A stretch of DNA of 64,000 nt from Viola odorata. Its lineage: Eukaryota; Streptophyta; Magnoliopsida; Malpighiales; Violaceae. Below are positions 44,178 to 55,899 of the stretch, piece after piece. The position numbers and the translations under genes are program-made. The notes below the pieces were generated by a model. That model searched no databases. It was not told the origin of the DNA and was given only the letters and a program-made list of their open reading frames with translations. The stretch is taken from NCBI GenBank assembly GCA_963691705.1, contig OY829540.1, positions 692,001 through 756,000 of the forward strand, read 5' to 3'. Numbering within the stretch: the first letter of the stretch is position 1; every line of letters starts with the position of its first letter.

Positions 44178-44723
44178 TGATAAGATCCGGACTGTTGGGG
44201 AAGCGTGGTAGAGATTACGGCTGTCAGGAATCACTGTTGCGGTAATTCGCCGTACCTGCAAAGTGCCAGAGGGGGGACTCCGGCGTAGACACTCCGATGC
44301 TTAAGTTAGTATGGCTGTAAAATTTGGCAGAGATTTGCCTAGAGAATCAACTCTTACCCTTGATCTAGAAATGAGTGGTATTTATAGCCGAAGAAGAAAG
44401 GTCGTTACCCCCAGGGGTGGGCGCTATCAAGGGGAGATAACGCCCAGGATGACATCAGCATACGTCAGTTGGACCGTACAGGATGACGTCAACATGCAGA
44501 TATCACTATAGAGATATCGCTCATGGGTGCTGTCGGGGTATCCTGGGATGGGATGACGCCGTGTGCCCCCCCCCCCCCCCGCGCTGATGTCGACCATCCC
44601 AGGATCCTTGGCCTAACGGGGGCAGCAGCTAGGTGTCGTTTGTCAGTCAAGGTCTACAGGGATCCGGCTTTGACTTGAGGTGAGAAGACGATTATACCCT
44701 TGGTGTTTCCTTAATTGTTATCA
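44178..44723 (-). repeat. E1 5' LTR
   Basis: 546 bp. It matches the LTR at 35114-35670 with scattered, mainly transition, differences and a shorter poly-C tract (about 44566-44580). Confidence 0.93.
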
Positions 44724-44728
44724 CCTAA

Positions 44729-45443
44729 ATATTTTTCATGTTATCCAAATCTACCCCCGAGGTAAGTCTCTCTCCTTTTTATCCATAATATCCAATAAAA
44801 AGTAAAATGGGAAAATATATTCTAGCCATCTGTACTCAACTTTTATTTCATTAGTCAAGTTGGCACTCAACGTTTTTCTCCATTAGCAACCTAACACCCG
44901 AGTCCCTAACTTTTCAATTGACTTTGACTAACGTCGTTAGTTAGCTCCATTTTTAGTCCTAATTTTTTCAGAAATAACTATTCTAGACCTTCCATTTTAT
45001 TTTTTCTATAAAATACTTATGTATATGCCTCTTTCAAAATTTTGCTATTAAATAAAATAAGGAAAAATATCTTATACTAAATAAAATAGTAAAAAATATA
45101 AAAAAATTCATATATAACTTGTAATATCCCTGGTTTACTTGTCTAGTTAATAAATTTAATTGGACACATTAGAAATTACTAGAAAATGACAGTGTAAATT
45201 ATTCTGTATTTTATGGATAATTGTTTTAGTCTTTTACTCAAGACTTCAAGAACTGTTCGATACTTTAATTAAACCAACCAAACAAGACCTTAGGAAACCA
45301 TAACTAACCCTAAAACTCACCCTTTCATCATTCTTTTCTCTCTCTCGGCATCCAACATAAAGAAAAGAAAGAAAGAACAAAAGCTTGTTCTTGTGTGGTG
45401 TGTGTGTGTGGTCAATCCATAAGAAGAAAAAGATGTTAAAATT
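44729..45443. other. short intergenic stretch between E1 and E3
   Basis: About 44815-44965 (GGCACTCAACG, CCCTAACTTTTCAATTGACT, GTTAGCTCCA) resembles the arms of the 24364-25579 element. The remainder is AT-rich, with a GTGTGTGTGTG run at about 45398-45410. No gene. Confidence 0.45.
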
Positions 45444-46432
45444 TGATATGATCCTAGTTGCCTAGGATGTGCTTGAATAACGATCTAGTTCGAAGGTTCG
45501 AGATTGACATGGAATTTGGTGGATAGACTCACGAGAACAAGCCTTGATTAGCAAACAACCCTGGCCTACTAACCTAAATGAATACTAGTGAGGTTCTTGC
45601 TTGTATTAGGTTCAGCCCTACGACCCTAAGGAACAAACAATGACCGCAACTTCAGTTTTACTTGCCTAAGCCCTAGCTTGTGAAACTGAAAGAAAAGCAC
45701 AAGGTTCGAGTCCACGAACAACAAGAGTAAATACTCTCCAAGACAAAGTCTCAATATCAATTTGGGTAAAAATAACCTGATTTATCAATGAAGCCAATCG
45801 GCTATATATAGGTAAAGCCTAGTACAAGTTTAAGTAAAACTACAAGTTCTAATTCTAATCAAACTAGGAGTTCTAACTAAGAAATAACTCTAACTTAGCT
45901 AATTAATAATTACATAATTAAATACAAATAAGTCTAGAGGCTTCTCATAAGCTCCGCTCAGCTGGCTGCACCATGGCTCGCTCTTGGTCTAGTCGCACTT
46001 GACCGTGGCTCGGTCAATACGCATTCAAATATACCCACGAGCCATCTTCCAATTCCCTCATGCGTTTGGGCTGAAACTTGGCCCACACCTTCCTAACATG
46101 TCAAAATACATGTTACAAGGCGGGTCACCTGAAGAAACCTCACCCGAACACACTTGGTCCTCTTGAACACGCCTGTTGCGCTTATACGCAACCTTGGTGC
46201 ATACAATTAGGTCACTCCGAACCATCTTGCAATCTACCCATGCGATTGACCCCAAACTTGGACACAACTCTCCTAAGATCCCAAACGGTCTTGTATTTAT
46301 GCTAGAGTCATGATCAAAGCTCGTCTTCCAAGATGGCTCGGACGGTCTTCTTAGGCGCATCCGTTGGGGTGTGCGCATGCGCTATGCGCATCCTTCGTGC
46401 TTCAACTCGGTCTGCTTCTGCCTTGGCCCTTG
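45444..46432 (-). mobile_element. E3 3' LTR, first part (split by E2)
   Basis: On the plus strand starts TGATATGATCCTAGTTGCC. It continues after E2 at 54042-54184, for a total LTR of about 1.13 kb. The E2 target duplication CCTTG ends this part. A TATA box (CTATATATAGCC on the minus strand) lies at about 45801-45812. It is similar to the solo LTR at 57255-58336 (GATCTAGTT, CTAGTTGCCTAGG). Confidence 0.75.
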
Positions 46433-47388
46433 TGATACGATCCTGGCTCCTTAGGATGCGTAGCACCAATTTTGATCTTTGTTCAAAGACGGATTTCCTG
46501 CGGAAATAAATAACTCGACAAGTACGAGCTTAGACCACTTAGCTAACCTGTGCTAAGAGCCCTAATCGATTTCAAGTCAAGGGTCTTGAATCGGATTCTT
46601 AGGACTAGACTCAACAATGTGAGAATCACACTAAGATAAACGACACAATAATGCAATTCCAAGATTTACTTGTATACGACTCAAGTATTGCAGACTCAAG
46701 AAGAACAAGGTTCAACCAACTTGAACAAGGGGCAGAGATTGAAGAGAATATCTCAATTTATCAAATAACAGCCAAGTTTCTAAGGAGGCCAAGAGGCTCC
46801 TTATATAGGTTACAAGCAAACCCTAATTCCAAAATAGGAATAATAAATAAAGTAAAACTCTTACTAAAGTAGAACACTTAACTAATTAATTAAAGTGTCT
46901 GATTAATTAACTAAGCTATCATAAATAGAAAGACGCAGCCTTGCTTAAAAGAGCAGTCAACGCGCGTCAACTCCAATAGAGGCGAAATGGACAGGAGCCG
47001 TTATCATCAAGGGCAGAGAGGTGTGCACACGAAACGGGTATAGCAATCGGCAAGCGCGACAGATGCTAGAATCGGCAACGGCTAAGTGAAACGGACAAGT
47101 GCCGTTTTGATCAAAACGGGCAAGTGCCGTTTTGAGTAAAACGGACAGATGCCGTTTGGATGAAACGGTCAAGTGCCGTTTCTAGCAGAATCAACATTGG
47201 TCAAGGTGAAGGTGAGAAGATTCACCACTCTCGTCGTCTTCTCTCTAAGTGCAGCTTTCTCACTTGTCATCTCAGACTCCAGCTCCTTGTGAATGAGAGA
47301 TGACAATCGGTCTTGAAGCTTTTGAGCTCTGGCTCGAGTCATAGGACCAGCTGGAGGTAAAGGCACCTGGATGCGTGGATTCGCATCA
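46433..47388 (-). repeat. E2 3' LTR (contains the end of the pol frame)
   Basis: 956 bp. TGATACGATCCTGG at the left and GATTCGCATCA at the right of the plus strand. The pol frame continues from the internal region through the tract and stops at 47169 inside this LTR. TATATAAGG-type box on the minus strand at about 46798. Confidence 0.93.
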
Positions 47389-48204
47389 TTCCCTCCCCCT
47401 TCGGAAGGATTCGCCCTCGAATCCGAATCGGCATCAGCAGCAAGTCCATACTCGTCATCTGTATCAAACAAAACTAAGTCAGAAACATTGAAAGTAGAGC
47501 TAACGGCACCATACTCACTCGGCAATGCCAGTTTATAGGCATTGTTGTTGATCTTTTCAACAATCTGGAACGGTCCGTCTCCTCTAGGAGATAGCTTGCC
47601 GCGGCGTTGGTCAGGAAAATGCTCCTTGCGCATATGCAACCAGACCCAATCGCCCACCTGGAACGGCACAACCGTCGGCCTTCGTTCCGTTTCTGCATCA
47701 GCTTCTCATTCATTCGCTCAATGTTCTGTTTTGCCTTAGCATGTAATTTCTTGACAAAATCAGCCTTCTATGCACCATCTAAACTTACAACATCACTCAA
47801 AGGTAAAGGAGTCAAATCCAAAACAGTTCTAGGATTAAATCCATACACAAGTTCAAACGGTGAGTAATGAGTAGTAGAATGAACAGCACGGTTGTAAGCA
47901 AATTCAATAAACGGTAAATGATCAACCCAAGTAGAAACATGCTTACGAACTAACGTGCGTAAAATTGAACCAAGCGTACGATTCACAACCTCAATCGGGT
48001 ACCAAGCTTTTTCCATAAAACACGCCAAAAATGACTAAGGAACTTAGTATCTCTATCACTCACAATAGTCAAAGGAACACCATGCAAATGGACTACTTCA
48101 CGAAAGAATAAATCAGCAATCTGAGTAGCATCACAAGTAGTCGAACATGCAATAAAATGGGACATTTTTGAAAATCTGTCCACCACAACAAAGACACTAT
48201 CCTT
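47169..48204 (-). pseudogene. E2 integrase C-terminal half, damaged
   Basis: After a TGA at 48205-48207 (GLPRSKN stop KDS) the frame continues [40 protein letters not shown] to WKKLGTRL. Here a deletion of about 45 bp and a frameshift remove the HPQTDGQ motif. The next part has [38 protein letters not shown]. It is followed by a TAG (47768-47770), another frameshift near 47680, and the C-terminal domain VPFQVGDWVWLHMRKEHFPD. The tail DSRANPSEGGGNDANPRIQV to MTRARAQKLQDRLSSLI is encoded across the polypurine tract and into the LTR. Integrase would insert the cDNA; this copy cannot make it whole. Confidence 0.82.
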
Positions 48205-51200
48205 TCAGTTCTTAGACCGAGGCAGCCCTACAACAAAATCCATGGACAGATCGGTCCAAGGGTGAGAAGGAACAGGTAAGGGCATGTATTCTCCATGACT
48301 AGCAGACTTAGACTTGGCTTTACGACAAATTAAACATCTAGCAATAATGCGCACTACATCACGCTTCATGTGAGGCCAATAAAAGTGATCATGTAACACA
48401 TCCAAAGTTTTAGTCACGCCAAAGTGACCCATCAAACCACCACTATGGGCTTTATGCACAAGTAATTCACGAAGGGAACAATGAGGGATACACAATTGTT
48501 TTCCCTTAAATAAATATCCCTCTTGCTTAAAGAATTTAGAACGAGTAGTAGAAACGCCATGCATATAAATATCACCAAAATCAGAATCGGCAGCATAGAG
48601 TTCTATAATATGCGAAAATCCAAGCAATTTGGCATTAAGAGAAGTAATTAACGCGTACCTGCGTGATAAAGCATCAGCAACAACATTCTCTTTACCTTGC
48701 TTGTACTGAATGTGATAAGGGAAAGCCTCAATAAATTCCATCCAAACGGCATGTCGCCGATTGAGCTTCCCTTGTCCTTTGAGGTACTTCAAACTCAAAT
48801 GGTCAGTGTGGATGATGAACTCTCTCGGCATCAGGTAATGTTGCCAAGTCTCCAATGCTCGGACAAGAGCATAGAACTCCTTGTCATAGGTCGGATATCG
48901 GAGTTGAGCATCCTTGAGTTTCTCACTGAAAAAAGCAATCGGCCGTTTCTCCTGCATCAGAACGGCGCCGATTCCTAACCCACTAGCGTCACACTCTATC
49001 TCAAACGTTTTGTTGAAGTCGGGCAAAGCTAGCACGGGAGCAGCACAGAGCCGTTCCTTGAGGGTAGCAAACGCCTCCTCCTGTTGTTGTTCCCACCTGA
49101 AAGCAACATTCTTTTTAGTTAAATCATTTAATGGAACAGCAATGGTGCTAAAATCCTTTACAAAACGCCGATAGAAGCTCGCCAATCCATGGAACGATCT
49201 CACATCGGTAACGGCCTTCGGCGTCGGCCATTCCCGAATCGCGCGGATCTTTTCTTCATCCACTTTAACGCCATCTGCACTCACAACAAAACCTAGAAAA
49301 CCAACTTGTTCCATTGCAAAAGAACACTTATTAGGTTTAGCATATAATTTCTGTTCACGAAGTGTTAGAAAAACTTCCCTAAGATGTAAAACATGCTCAT
49401 CAATTGATTTGCTATAGATTAAAATGTCATCAAAATAAACTACAACAAATTTGCCAATTAAGTGCCGAAGTACATGGTTCATTAACCTCATAAAGGTACT
49501 AGGAGCATTAGTTAAGCCAAACGGCATAACCATCCATTCATATAAACCATACTTAGTTTTAAAAGCAGTTTTCCATTCATCCCCTTCTTTCATACGAATT
49601 TGGTGGTAGCCACTCATTAAATCAATTTTAGAAAATATGATACTACCACTTAATTCATCTAACATATCATCTAATCGAGGAATAGGATGGCGATACTTTA
49701 CAGTGATTTTGTTGACTGCTCGACAATCAACACACATGCGCCAAGATCCATCTTTCTTTGGAACTAGAATGACTGGAACGGCACATGGAGACAGACTCTC
49801 CCGAACGTACCCACGCGCAAGCAAATCGTCCACTTGCCGTTGCAGTTCTTTGGTCTCCGCTGGATTGGATCGGTACGCTGGGCGATGTGGTATTGCCGAT
49901 CCAGGAACAAAGTCGATCTGATGTTCGATGCCGCGGATCGGAGGTAAGCCAGGCGGCATCTCTTCGGGTAGGACGTCTCCAAATTCCTGCAAGAGAGAAG
50001 AAATACCAAGCGGAACGGTACGTGACCGTTCCGTTTCATCTGAGGTCAAACAATAAGATCGAAAATGGATTAGAAAAAGAGGACGGCTTGCGTCAAAACA
50101 ATTGTTATGAGAAATCAGTGCTCTCCTCACTTCGCTTCCCTTGGCATATACACTCAATTTCTTTTTATTTACCTCTCCTTTTCTCTCAATGCCACTTTCA
50201 GCATGCTTACTCTTTTCGTGCGAATGTTTACACTCTCCCTCTGCATGCTTGCTATTTTCATGCGAATGTTTAAGGCTCACACACTCAGTGTTTCCCTCTA
50301 TGTTTTTCACACTCAAACCTTCTTTTTCTCTCACAAGTTGTTTTGCAATCTCATATTCGGCATGTGACTTAGCAAGCCACTGCTGATCCTCAAACACTTC
50401 AGCTTGTGTTAACGGTGCCAAGGTGAATTTCTGACCATCCTTAACCAACTTGTAGAGGTTTCTCTTTCCATCATGATTCGCCTCTCGATCAAACTGCCAT
50501 GGTCGCCCAAGAAGGATATGGCTAGCTTGCATCGGCACAACATCACAGAGAACCTCATCATGGTATTTGCCGATACGAAACTTAACAAGTACCTGTTTGG
50601 CCACCTTAATACCGTTGTCATCCGTCATCCAGTGTAGACGATACGGTTTCGGATGCTTTACCGTCGACAACTCCAGTTTATGAACCATCAGCGCATTGGC
50701 ACAGTTCGTGCAGCTTCCGTTATCAATAATAATGGAACAACCCTTGTTATCAATCACACCTCGGGTATGGAACAGATTGGTCCGTTGCTCCTCATCACAC
50801 ACTTCTTCTGTGGACTGTACGCTCAGGTTCCGTCGGATCACAAGCAACCGAACCTGCTCACCTCTCTGACAGTTACTGTCCGAATTGGTCTGACCGTTTT
50901 CCTTAGGTTCCGATCCCTCCTGTTCATCATCCGATTCTTCCTCTCCATTCGGTCTGATGATGAAGACCCGCTTATTCGGACACTCCGATTTCTTGTGCCC
51001 TCGGCCGTTGCATTTGAAACAAAAAATTTCCTTAGTGGCTGGCCGATCTACAAGTGGAGTGTAAGGTTTGGCAGTAGCCGTTTTGGAAGGGATAACGGCA
51101 CTGGCTGGGCTCTTTGAAACGGTAGAAGCCGTTCTGTCGTCCTTATTCCACGAAGGCCTCTTCCAAGGTGTCGATCCAGTGGACTTAGAAGAGCTCTTAC

Positions 51201-52158
51201 CTTTCCGATGCTTCTCAATCTTTTGAGCCATGTGAAGCATCTCCTCAAGAGTATTGTATTGCGTCAGCTCCAGGGCGTCGGCAATCTCTGAATTCAAACC
51301 AGCAATAAACCGAGCCATCGTTACCTCAGGTTCCTCAGTAATCTTTGCTTGAGCTAAAGCAATCTCCATCTCATTAAAGTAGGCACCAACTCCCTTGCTG
51401 CCCTGCTTCAAGGTTTGAAGCCGTTGATGAAGCTCACGGTGAAAGTGGGCAGGGACAAACCGTTGCCTCATCGCCTGTTTCATCTCACCCCAGTCATTAA
51501 TCGGACCAGCATAAACAGCGGCTCTCTTCAGGTTGAGCTGCTCCCACCAATGACTAGCATACCCACTGAATTCTACTGCTGCTAATTGAACCTTTTTACC
51601 TTCCGAATAATTGTGGCATAAGAAAATAGCATCTACTTTCCGTTCCCATGTCAAGAAAGCATTAGGGTCGTCAGTACCCTCAAACGGTGGAATTTTCATT
51701 TTGATGTTGCTGAGATTAGCATCCAAACGGTCATCTTCCCGTTCTCTTCTTCTATCACGCCGATCTCGTCTCTCCCTTCTCGGTCCATTCTGAGCATATA
51801 TCCATCCCTCTCCCCCGTCAGGTTCTTCTTCCAGATCAGGTTGTGGAACTTGTGGTCCACGCCTAGCAAGTCGCCTAGGAGGAACATTGGCAAGATCACG
51901 CTGTCGATTCACATTACGTGGCCGGCGGGCGTTGTCATCCTCTTCGGACTGATCGGTTAAATGTCCATCACGTTGGTCATTCGCGGCTATAGGAACTGGA
52001 TTTATAGCAGCTAACGCTTCCACCCTAGCCATCCTTGCATCGGCAGTCAGCTGCCGCTCAGTGGCAGCTACTTGCCGTTCATTCAATGTTCGGAGTTGTT
52101 CCGTTATGGTGGCTAGCATAGCCGACAGATCGGGTTGTGGTACTCCTTCTTGAGACAT
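48205..52158 (-). CDS. E2 gag-pol polyprotein (gag, protease, RT, RNase H, start of integrase)
   Basis: One open frame of 1317 codons. Approximate order: N-terminal coiled coil ([20 protein letters not shown]); capsid about 150-330 ([40 protein letters not shown]); zinc knuckle [14 protein letters not shown] at about 385; protease-like region ([30 protein letters not shown]) at about 475-560; a Lys/His/Glu-rich linker with [11 protein letters not shown]; reverse transcriptase from about 720 ([34 protein letters not shown]); RNase H ([28 protein letters not shown], VVADALSRR); integrase zinc region ([29 protein letters not shown]) and MDFVVGLP. The active-site FDD is intact. It is cut at TGA 48205-48207, before the rest of integrase. 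Confidence 0.9.
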   Translation of the reverse strand: MSQEGVPQPDLSAMLATITEQLRTLNERQVAATERQLTADARMARVEALAAINPVPIAANDQRDGHLTDQSEEDDNARRPRNVNRQRDLANVPPRRLARRGPQVPQPDLEEEPDGGEGWIYAQNGPRRERRDRRDRRREREDDRLDANLSNIKMKIPPFEGTDDPNAFLTWERKVDAIFLCHNYSEGKKVQLAAVEFSGYASHWWEQLNLKRAAVYAGPINDWGEMKQAMRQRFVPAHFHRELHQRLQTLKQGSKGVGAYFNEMEIALAQAKITEEPEVTMARFIAGLNSEIADALELTQYNTLEEMLHMAQKIEKHRKGKSSSKSTGSTPWKRPSWNKDDRTASTVSKSPASAVIPSKTATAKPYTPLVDRPATKEIFCFKCNGRGHKKSECPNKRVFIIRPNGEEESDDEQEGSEPKENGQTNSDSNCQRGEQVRLLVIRRNLSVQSTEEVCDEEQRTNLFHTRGVIDNKGCSIIIDNGSCTNCANALMVHKLELSTVKHPKPYRLHWMTDDNGIKVAKQVLVKFRIGKYHDEVLCDVVPMQASHILLGRPWQFDREANHDGKRNLYKLVKDGQKFTLAPLTQAEVFEDQQWLAKSHAEYEIAKQLVREKEGLSVKNIEGNTECVSLKHSHENSKHAEGECKHSHEKSKHAESGIERKGEVNKKKLSVYAKGSEVRRALISHNNCFDASRPLFLIHFRSYCLTSDETERSRTVPLGISSLLQEFGDVLPEEMPPGLPPIRGIEHQIDFVPGSAIPHRPAYRSNPAETKELQRQVDDLLARGYVRESLSPCAVPVILVPKKDGSWRMCVDCRAVNKITVKYRHPIPRLDDMLDELSGSIIFSKIDLMSGYHQIRMKEGDEWKTAFKTKYGLYEWMVMPFGLTNAPSTFMRLMNHVLRHLIGKFVVVYFDDILIYSKSIDEHVLHLREVFLTLREQKLYAKPNKCSFAMEQVGFLGFVVSADGVKVDEEKIRAIREWPTPKAVTDVRSFHGLASFYRRFVKDFSTIAVPLNDLTKKNVAFRWEQQQEEAFATLKERLCAAPVLALPDFNKTFEIECDASGLGIGAVLMQEKRPIAFFSEKLKDAQLRYPTYDKEFYALVRALETWQHYLMPREFIIHTDHLSLKYLKGQGKLNRRHAVWMEFIEAFPYHIQYKQGKENVVADALSRRYALITSLNAKLLGFSHIIELYAADSDFGDIYMHGVSTTRSKFFKQEGYLFKGKQLCIPHCSLRELLVHKAHSGGLMGHFGVTKTLDVLHDHFYWPHMKRDVVRIIARCLICRKAKSKSASHGEYMPLPVPSHPWTDLSMDFVVGLPRSKN

Positions 52159-53080
52159 CTATAATTTTCCTGAAATCACAACGCAAAAGAAAACGTAAAA
52201 TTGCACTAATCCTAGCACTCCCTCACGTGTTTACTCTCGTGTTTAATCACTCTAATAATCTCACAATTCTTCTCAAAATCTCCTGCAATGTTCAAGCGTT
52301 AGTAAGACTCAAGAATCCAAAGAAAAGCTTCCAAGAAGACTCTCAAGGAAAACTAGCTTCAAACAAAACGGGATACTTGGTATTCGATTAATTGCAAGAT
52401 CAATCAATTAATCAATTAACAAGTGGAGTAGAAAACAATATTAAGGAATCAAAGAAACGCTCTATTTGACTCGAAAAGACTCAAACAAATTCAATTTCAG
52501 TTATGATTGTAATATCCAATCGCACTTCAATTCACTTCCTTGACAAATCTGGTTTTTATGGAGCAAATACTTCTATATATTTTTGTACTTGCAGAATCTA
52601 ATTCCTTTCTTTTCTTTTGGAATTTTCTTCTTCTTCTTCTTCTTTTTTATATTTTTTTTTTGAAGATTCCCGAATCACTGCTTAGTAAATCGGGTGTAAC
52701 TTTTGTTTCAGGTGTCCAAATCACTTGATTCCTTTTTGATTCTGAATCCTCACAGATGCAGCTTTCCAACGAAACCAAATTCACCCAATTCGGACTTCAA
52801 TTGCTATATATATAAATACAAATTCGACAACTGATCCTGAACAGAATTTTCTTTTGTACTTCGTGACCTCCTTGTGGGCAGAAAACGCAAGTAATTTAGC
52901 GAATTTCAACACAACAAACTGGACCGAAACACAACCAATTGTATTCAAGTAACTAACCAAGCACAGCAAAGAAATCGGTTTTGGAATGGAGTAGAAAGAT
53001 TTACCGATTTCAACAAAGAAAAACTTGAAACAATTGAAGATACTTACCAATCTTTGAACGCCTTAAGCTCCGCTACCAAC

Positions 53081-54036
53081 TGATACGATCCTGGCTCCTT
53101 AGGATGCGTAGCACCAATTTTGATCTTTGTTCAAAGACGGATTTCCTGCGGAAATAAATAACTCAACAAGTACGAGCTTAGACCACTTAGCTAACCTGTT
53201 CTAAGAGACCTAATCGATTTCAAGTCAAGGGTCTTGAATCGGATTCTTAGGACTAGACTCAACAATGTGAGAATCACACTAAGATAAACGACACAATAAT
53301 GCAATTCCAAGATTTACTTGTATACGACTCAAGTATTGCAGACTCAAGAAGAACAAGGTTCAACCAACTTGAACAAGGGGCAGAGATTGAAGAGAATATC
53401 TCAATTTATCAAATAACAGCCAAGTTTCTAAGGAGGCCAAGAGGCTCCTTATATAGGTTACAAGCAAACCCTAATTCCAAAATAGGAATAATAAATAAAG
53501 TAAAACTCTTACTAAAGTAGAACACTTAACTAATTAATTAAAGTGTCTGATTAATTAACTAAGCTATCATAAATAGAAAGACGCAGCCTTGCTTAAAAGA
53601 GCAGTCAACGCGCGTCAACTCCAATAGAGGCGAAACGGACAGGAGCCGTTATCATCAAGGGTAGACAGGTGTGAACACGGAACGGGTATAGCAATCGGCA
53701 AGCACGACAGATGCTAGAATCGGCAATGGCTAAGTGAAACAGACAAGTGCCGTTTTGATCAAAACGGGCAAGTGCCATTTTGAGTAAAACGGACAGATGT
53801 CGTTTGGATGAAACGGTCAAGTGCCATTTCTAGCAGAATCAACATTGGTCAAGGTGAAGGTGAGAAGATTCACCACTCTCGTCGTCTTCTCTCTAAGTGC
53901 AGCTTTCTCACTTGTCATCTCAGACTCCAGCTCCTTGTGAATGAGAGATGACAATCGGTCTTGAAGCTTTTGAGCTCTGGCTCGAGTCATAGGACCAGCT
54001 GGCGGTAAAGGCACCTGGATGCGTGGATTCGCATCA
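53081..54036 (-). repeat. E2 5' LTR
   Basis: 956 bp, same length as the 3' LTR. It contains the same short pol-tail frame (54014-53817) as the 3' copy. Confidence 0.93.
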
Positions 54037-54041
54037 CCTTG

Positions 54042-55190
54042 TCTCCATGCGGGAGGTCCGTCTTAACCTCTCTTGAGTCCTCGCTACATTCTTGGCACGC
54101 TCCCCGACATTCCTTGGCTCTAGTCGCTTGGCGCGCGCGGGTATGGCGTGTGACGAATTAGGGTTTGTGCTAGGATTCGCATCATTCCCTCCCCCTTGGA
54201 AAGGATTTGCCCTCGAATCCTCTTTAGGATCCAAAACAGTACCTGCAACACAATGCCTTAAGTTAGCATGAACAAAAGGCACACAACTAGTTTCGAAATT
54301 ACCCAAGATATCCAATTCATCATTGGTGTTTAAGCGCTTGGGAACGAGTTGGGTTGATCCATCGCCCAAATCAGTAGCTATCTCCTCGAATTGAGTAGGC
54401 ACCTGTGTCTGGTGTAAGCACATCCTATCCCAATCAAGGACCTTGGAGAACAAGCGAAGTCCTCTCTTGTAGCCAAGGTCCGCTTGCGACACTCTCATGC
54501 GCTCCATATGAGCCACGACTTGCTCCTTTGGTATCTTGGCCATCACCAAATCCTTGTCATCCCCTAAAATTGCATAATAGCTTAAAGAAAAAGGGTTCAA
54601 CGGTACCACAAGTATAAATTCATAAGCGAATTTGTTAGAAATATATAAAAGCGAAAAGTCATCAACAAATTCAAACTTACAAACCAACGAATACCAAACA
54701 GCTCCAAGACTTCGTTCTTCCTTCTTTGGACTCAATCCATCAATTCCCTGCATGAGAAGGAAAAATAGAAGTGGAGAAGACAAATTGATTAGGGTTAGAA
54801 ACATAAGGCCGAGAACCAAATGGTTCCGCATGATTTGCGTCAAAATTATTTTTGCGCAATACTAAGGCTTGCCTCACTTTCTCTCCCTTGGCATGAACAC
54901 TCTTCCCTTTTTTTCTATGATTGCTACTCTCTGCATGCTCACTCTTTTCATGCATGTGTTTTAATTCCTGACTTGCACACTTCACATGCTCTTTTTTTTC
55001 ATGTGAGCTGTTTTTACTCTTTCTTTTCCGTAACACTCAACTTTTTCTTTTCTTTTTCTCTCTCAAAATTAGAATAAGACTCAATGAGCCACTTCTAATC
55101 CTCATTAACTTTTATTGGTGTCAATGGCGCAAGAATAAATACTCGCCCATCCTTGATGATACTATAGCGATTGCTCTTCCTTTTAATGAT
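54042..55190 (-). mobile_element. E3: rest of 3' LTR and truncated gypsy interior
   Basis: 54042-54184 completes the E3 LTR (ends CTAGGATTCGCATCA on the plus strand). A polypurine tract follows on the minus strand (AAGGGGGAGGGAA), inside DSRANPFQGGGNDANPSTN. The minus-strand frame 54843-54185 then holds unrecognised text. From 55036 to 54740 a Lys/His/Glu-rich linker (HEKSEHAESSNHRKKGKSVH) and, at about 55090-55190, IIKDGRVFILAPLTPIKVNE match the E2 region between protease and reverse transcriptase. Reverse transcriptase, RNase H and integrase core are gone. At about 55187-55197 it is fused to the LTR of E4. Confidence 0.7.
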
Positions 55191-55899
55191 GGTCGCACAT
55201 CACATCGGAGGTCAAGAAGCATGCGCGGAGCAACGAAGAGTCGATCTTTCCAACTCTGGTGCTAACGGCAAGCCGCCAGTCACTGCCTTCCTTGGAAGAA
55301 ATTGATCATTTTTTTGGATAATTCATGCCGAAGCTAGCGGCATGCCGCCAGTCACTGTCTTGTGTCTTCCCCCAAGGCTTTCCAAGGGTCATTTTGTACC
55401 TAGTATAAATAGCTCATTTTTTCCTTTTCTTCCTCAGTTTATATTGAGTGAATGTTGATTGAGAGACAGAGTTCCTCCTCATGTACTCACCTTAAACTCA
55501 TATATTGTAAGCTTCTAAGTTTGATGGGTCTTTGATCACTTACAAGTAAAACGTTAACCACCAATTTGTGTAACTTATTGTTACTTCCTCTTGTATGCGA
55601 TTGAGTGAATGAATGAGTGTTTGTGTTTGTTGTAATATTAAGAATATTGTATCCGTGTATTCAAGCTATTCATCAAGCATATCTCAAGCATTCGTTGTTT
55701 AGGTTTTCCATCTCTAATCTCCTTTCACCTTCTTCGGGTAATATTTATCTATTTCGTGTCCTTTCTTGTGTAATTTCTGTTGCGTTTCCTCCATATTCTT
55801 GTGTGATTTTCTTGTGTGTTTGGTACTACAAGCTCAAAGCTAGATCCTCTTAAGCTCTATATACTATTCGGCCTACTCACCCTAGACTGAATAGTATCA
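55187..55899 (+). repeat. E4 5' LTR, truncated
   Basis: Matches 60047-60766; about 147 bp of the LTR start (compare 59900-60046) is missing. TATAAATAGC box at 55405-55414. Two copies of GGCA(A/T)GCCGCCAGTCACTG about 77 bp apart. Ends GAATAGTATCA. Confidence 0.85.

Larger units (their letters stand above)
35114..44723 (-). mobile_element. E1: Ty3/gypsy retrotransposon, Tat-like lineage
   Basis: Full element of 9.6 kb on the minus strand with target duplication CCTAA (35109-35113, 44724-44728). LTRs are 44178-44723 (5') and 35114-35670 (3'), both TG...CA bounded. Order on the minus strand: gag, protease, reverse transcriptase, RNase H, a second RNase H-like domain, integrase, then a long 3' region with tandem repeats and a plus-strand extra ORF. 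The two RNase H regions and the antisense ORF are marks of the Tat lineage. A primer-binding-like site (TCGGTGCTTTCATTGAG) follows the 5' LTR. No clean polypurine tract adjoins the 3' LTR. LTRs differ at several percent of sites by eye, mostly transitions. Many stops in pol make it inactive. Confidence 0.9.
46433..54036 (-). mobile_element. E2: Ty3/gypsy retrotransposon (Reina-like?), nearly intact
   Basis: 7.6 kb on the minus strand with target duplication CCTTG (46428-46432, 54037-54041). LTRs are 53081-54036 (5') and 46433-47388 (3'), each 956 bp, with roughly 15-20 differences by eye. The primer site after the 5' LTR reads GTTGGTAGCGGAGCTTAAGG, a relative of the initiator-Met type. The polypurine tract GAAGGGGGAGGGAA directly precedes the 3' LTR. 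Gag through RNase H is one open frame; integrase is damaged. The lineage is inferred from integrase text ([25 protein letters not shown]) and is tentative. It is inserted in the LTR of E3. Confidence 0.92.

Noticed and set aside
49637..50386. Several plus-strand frames of 80-160 codons across E2
   Set aside because: They are shadows of the 1317-codon gag-pol frame on the minus strand.
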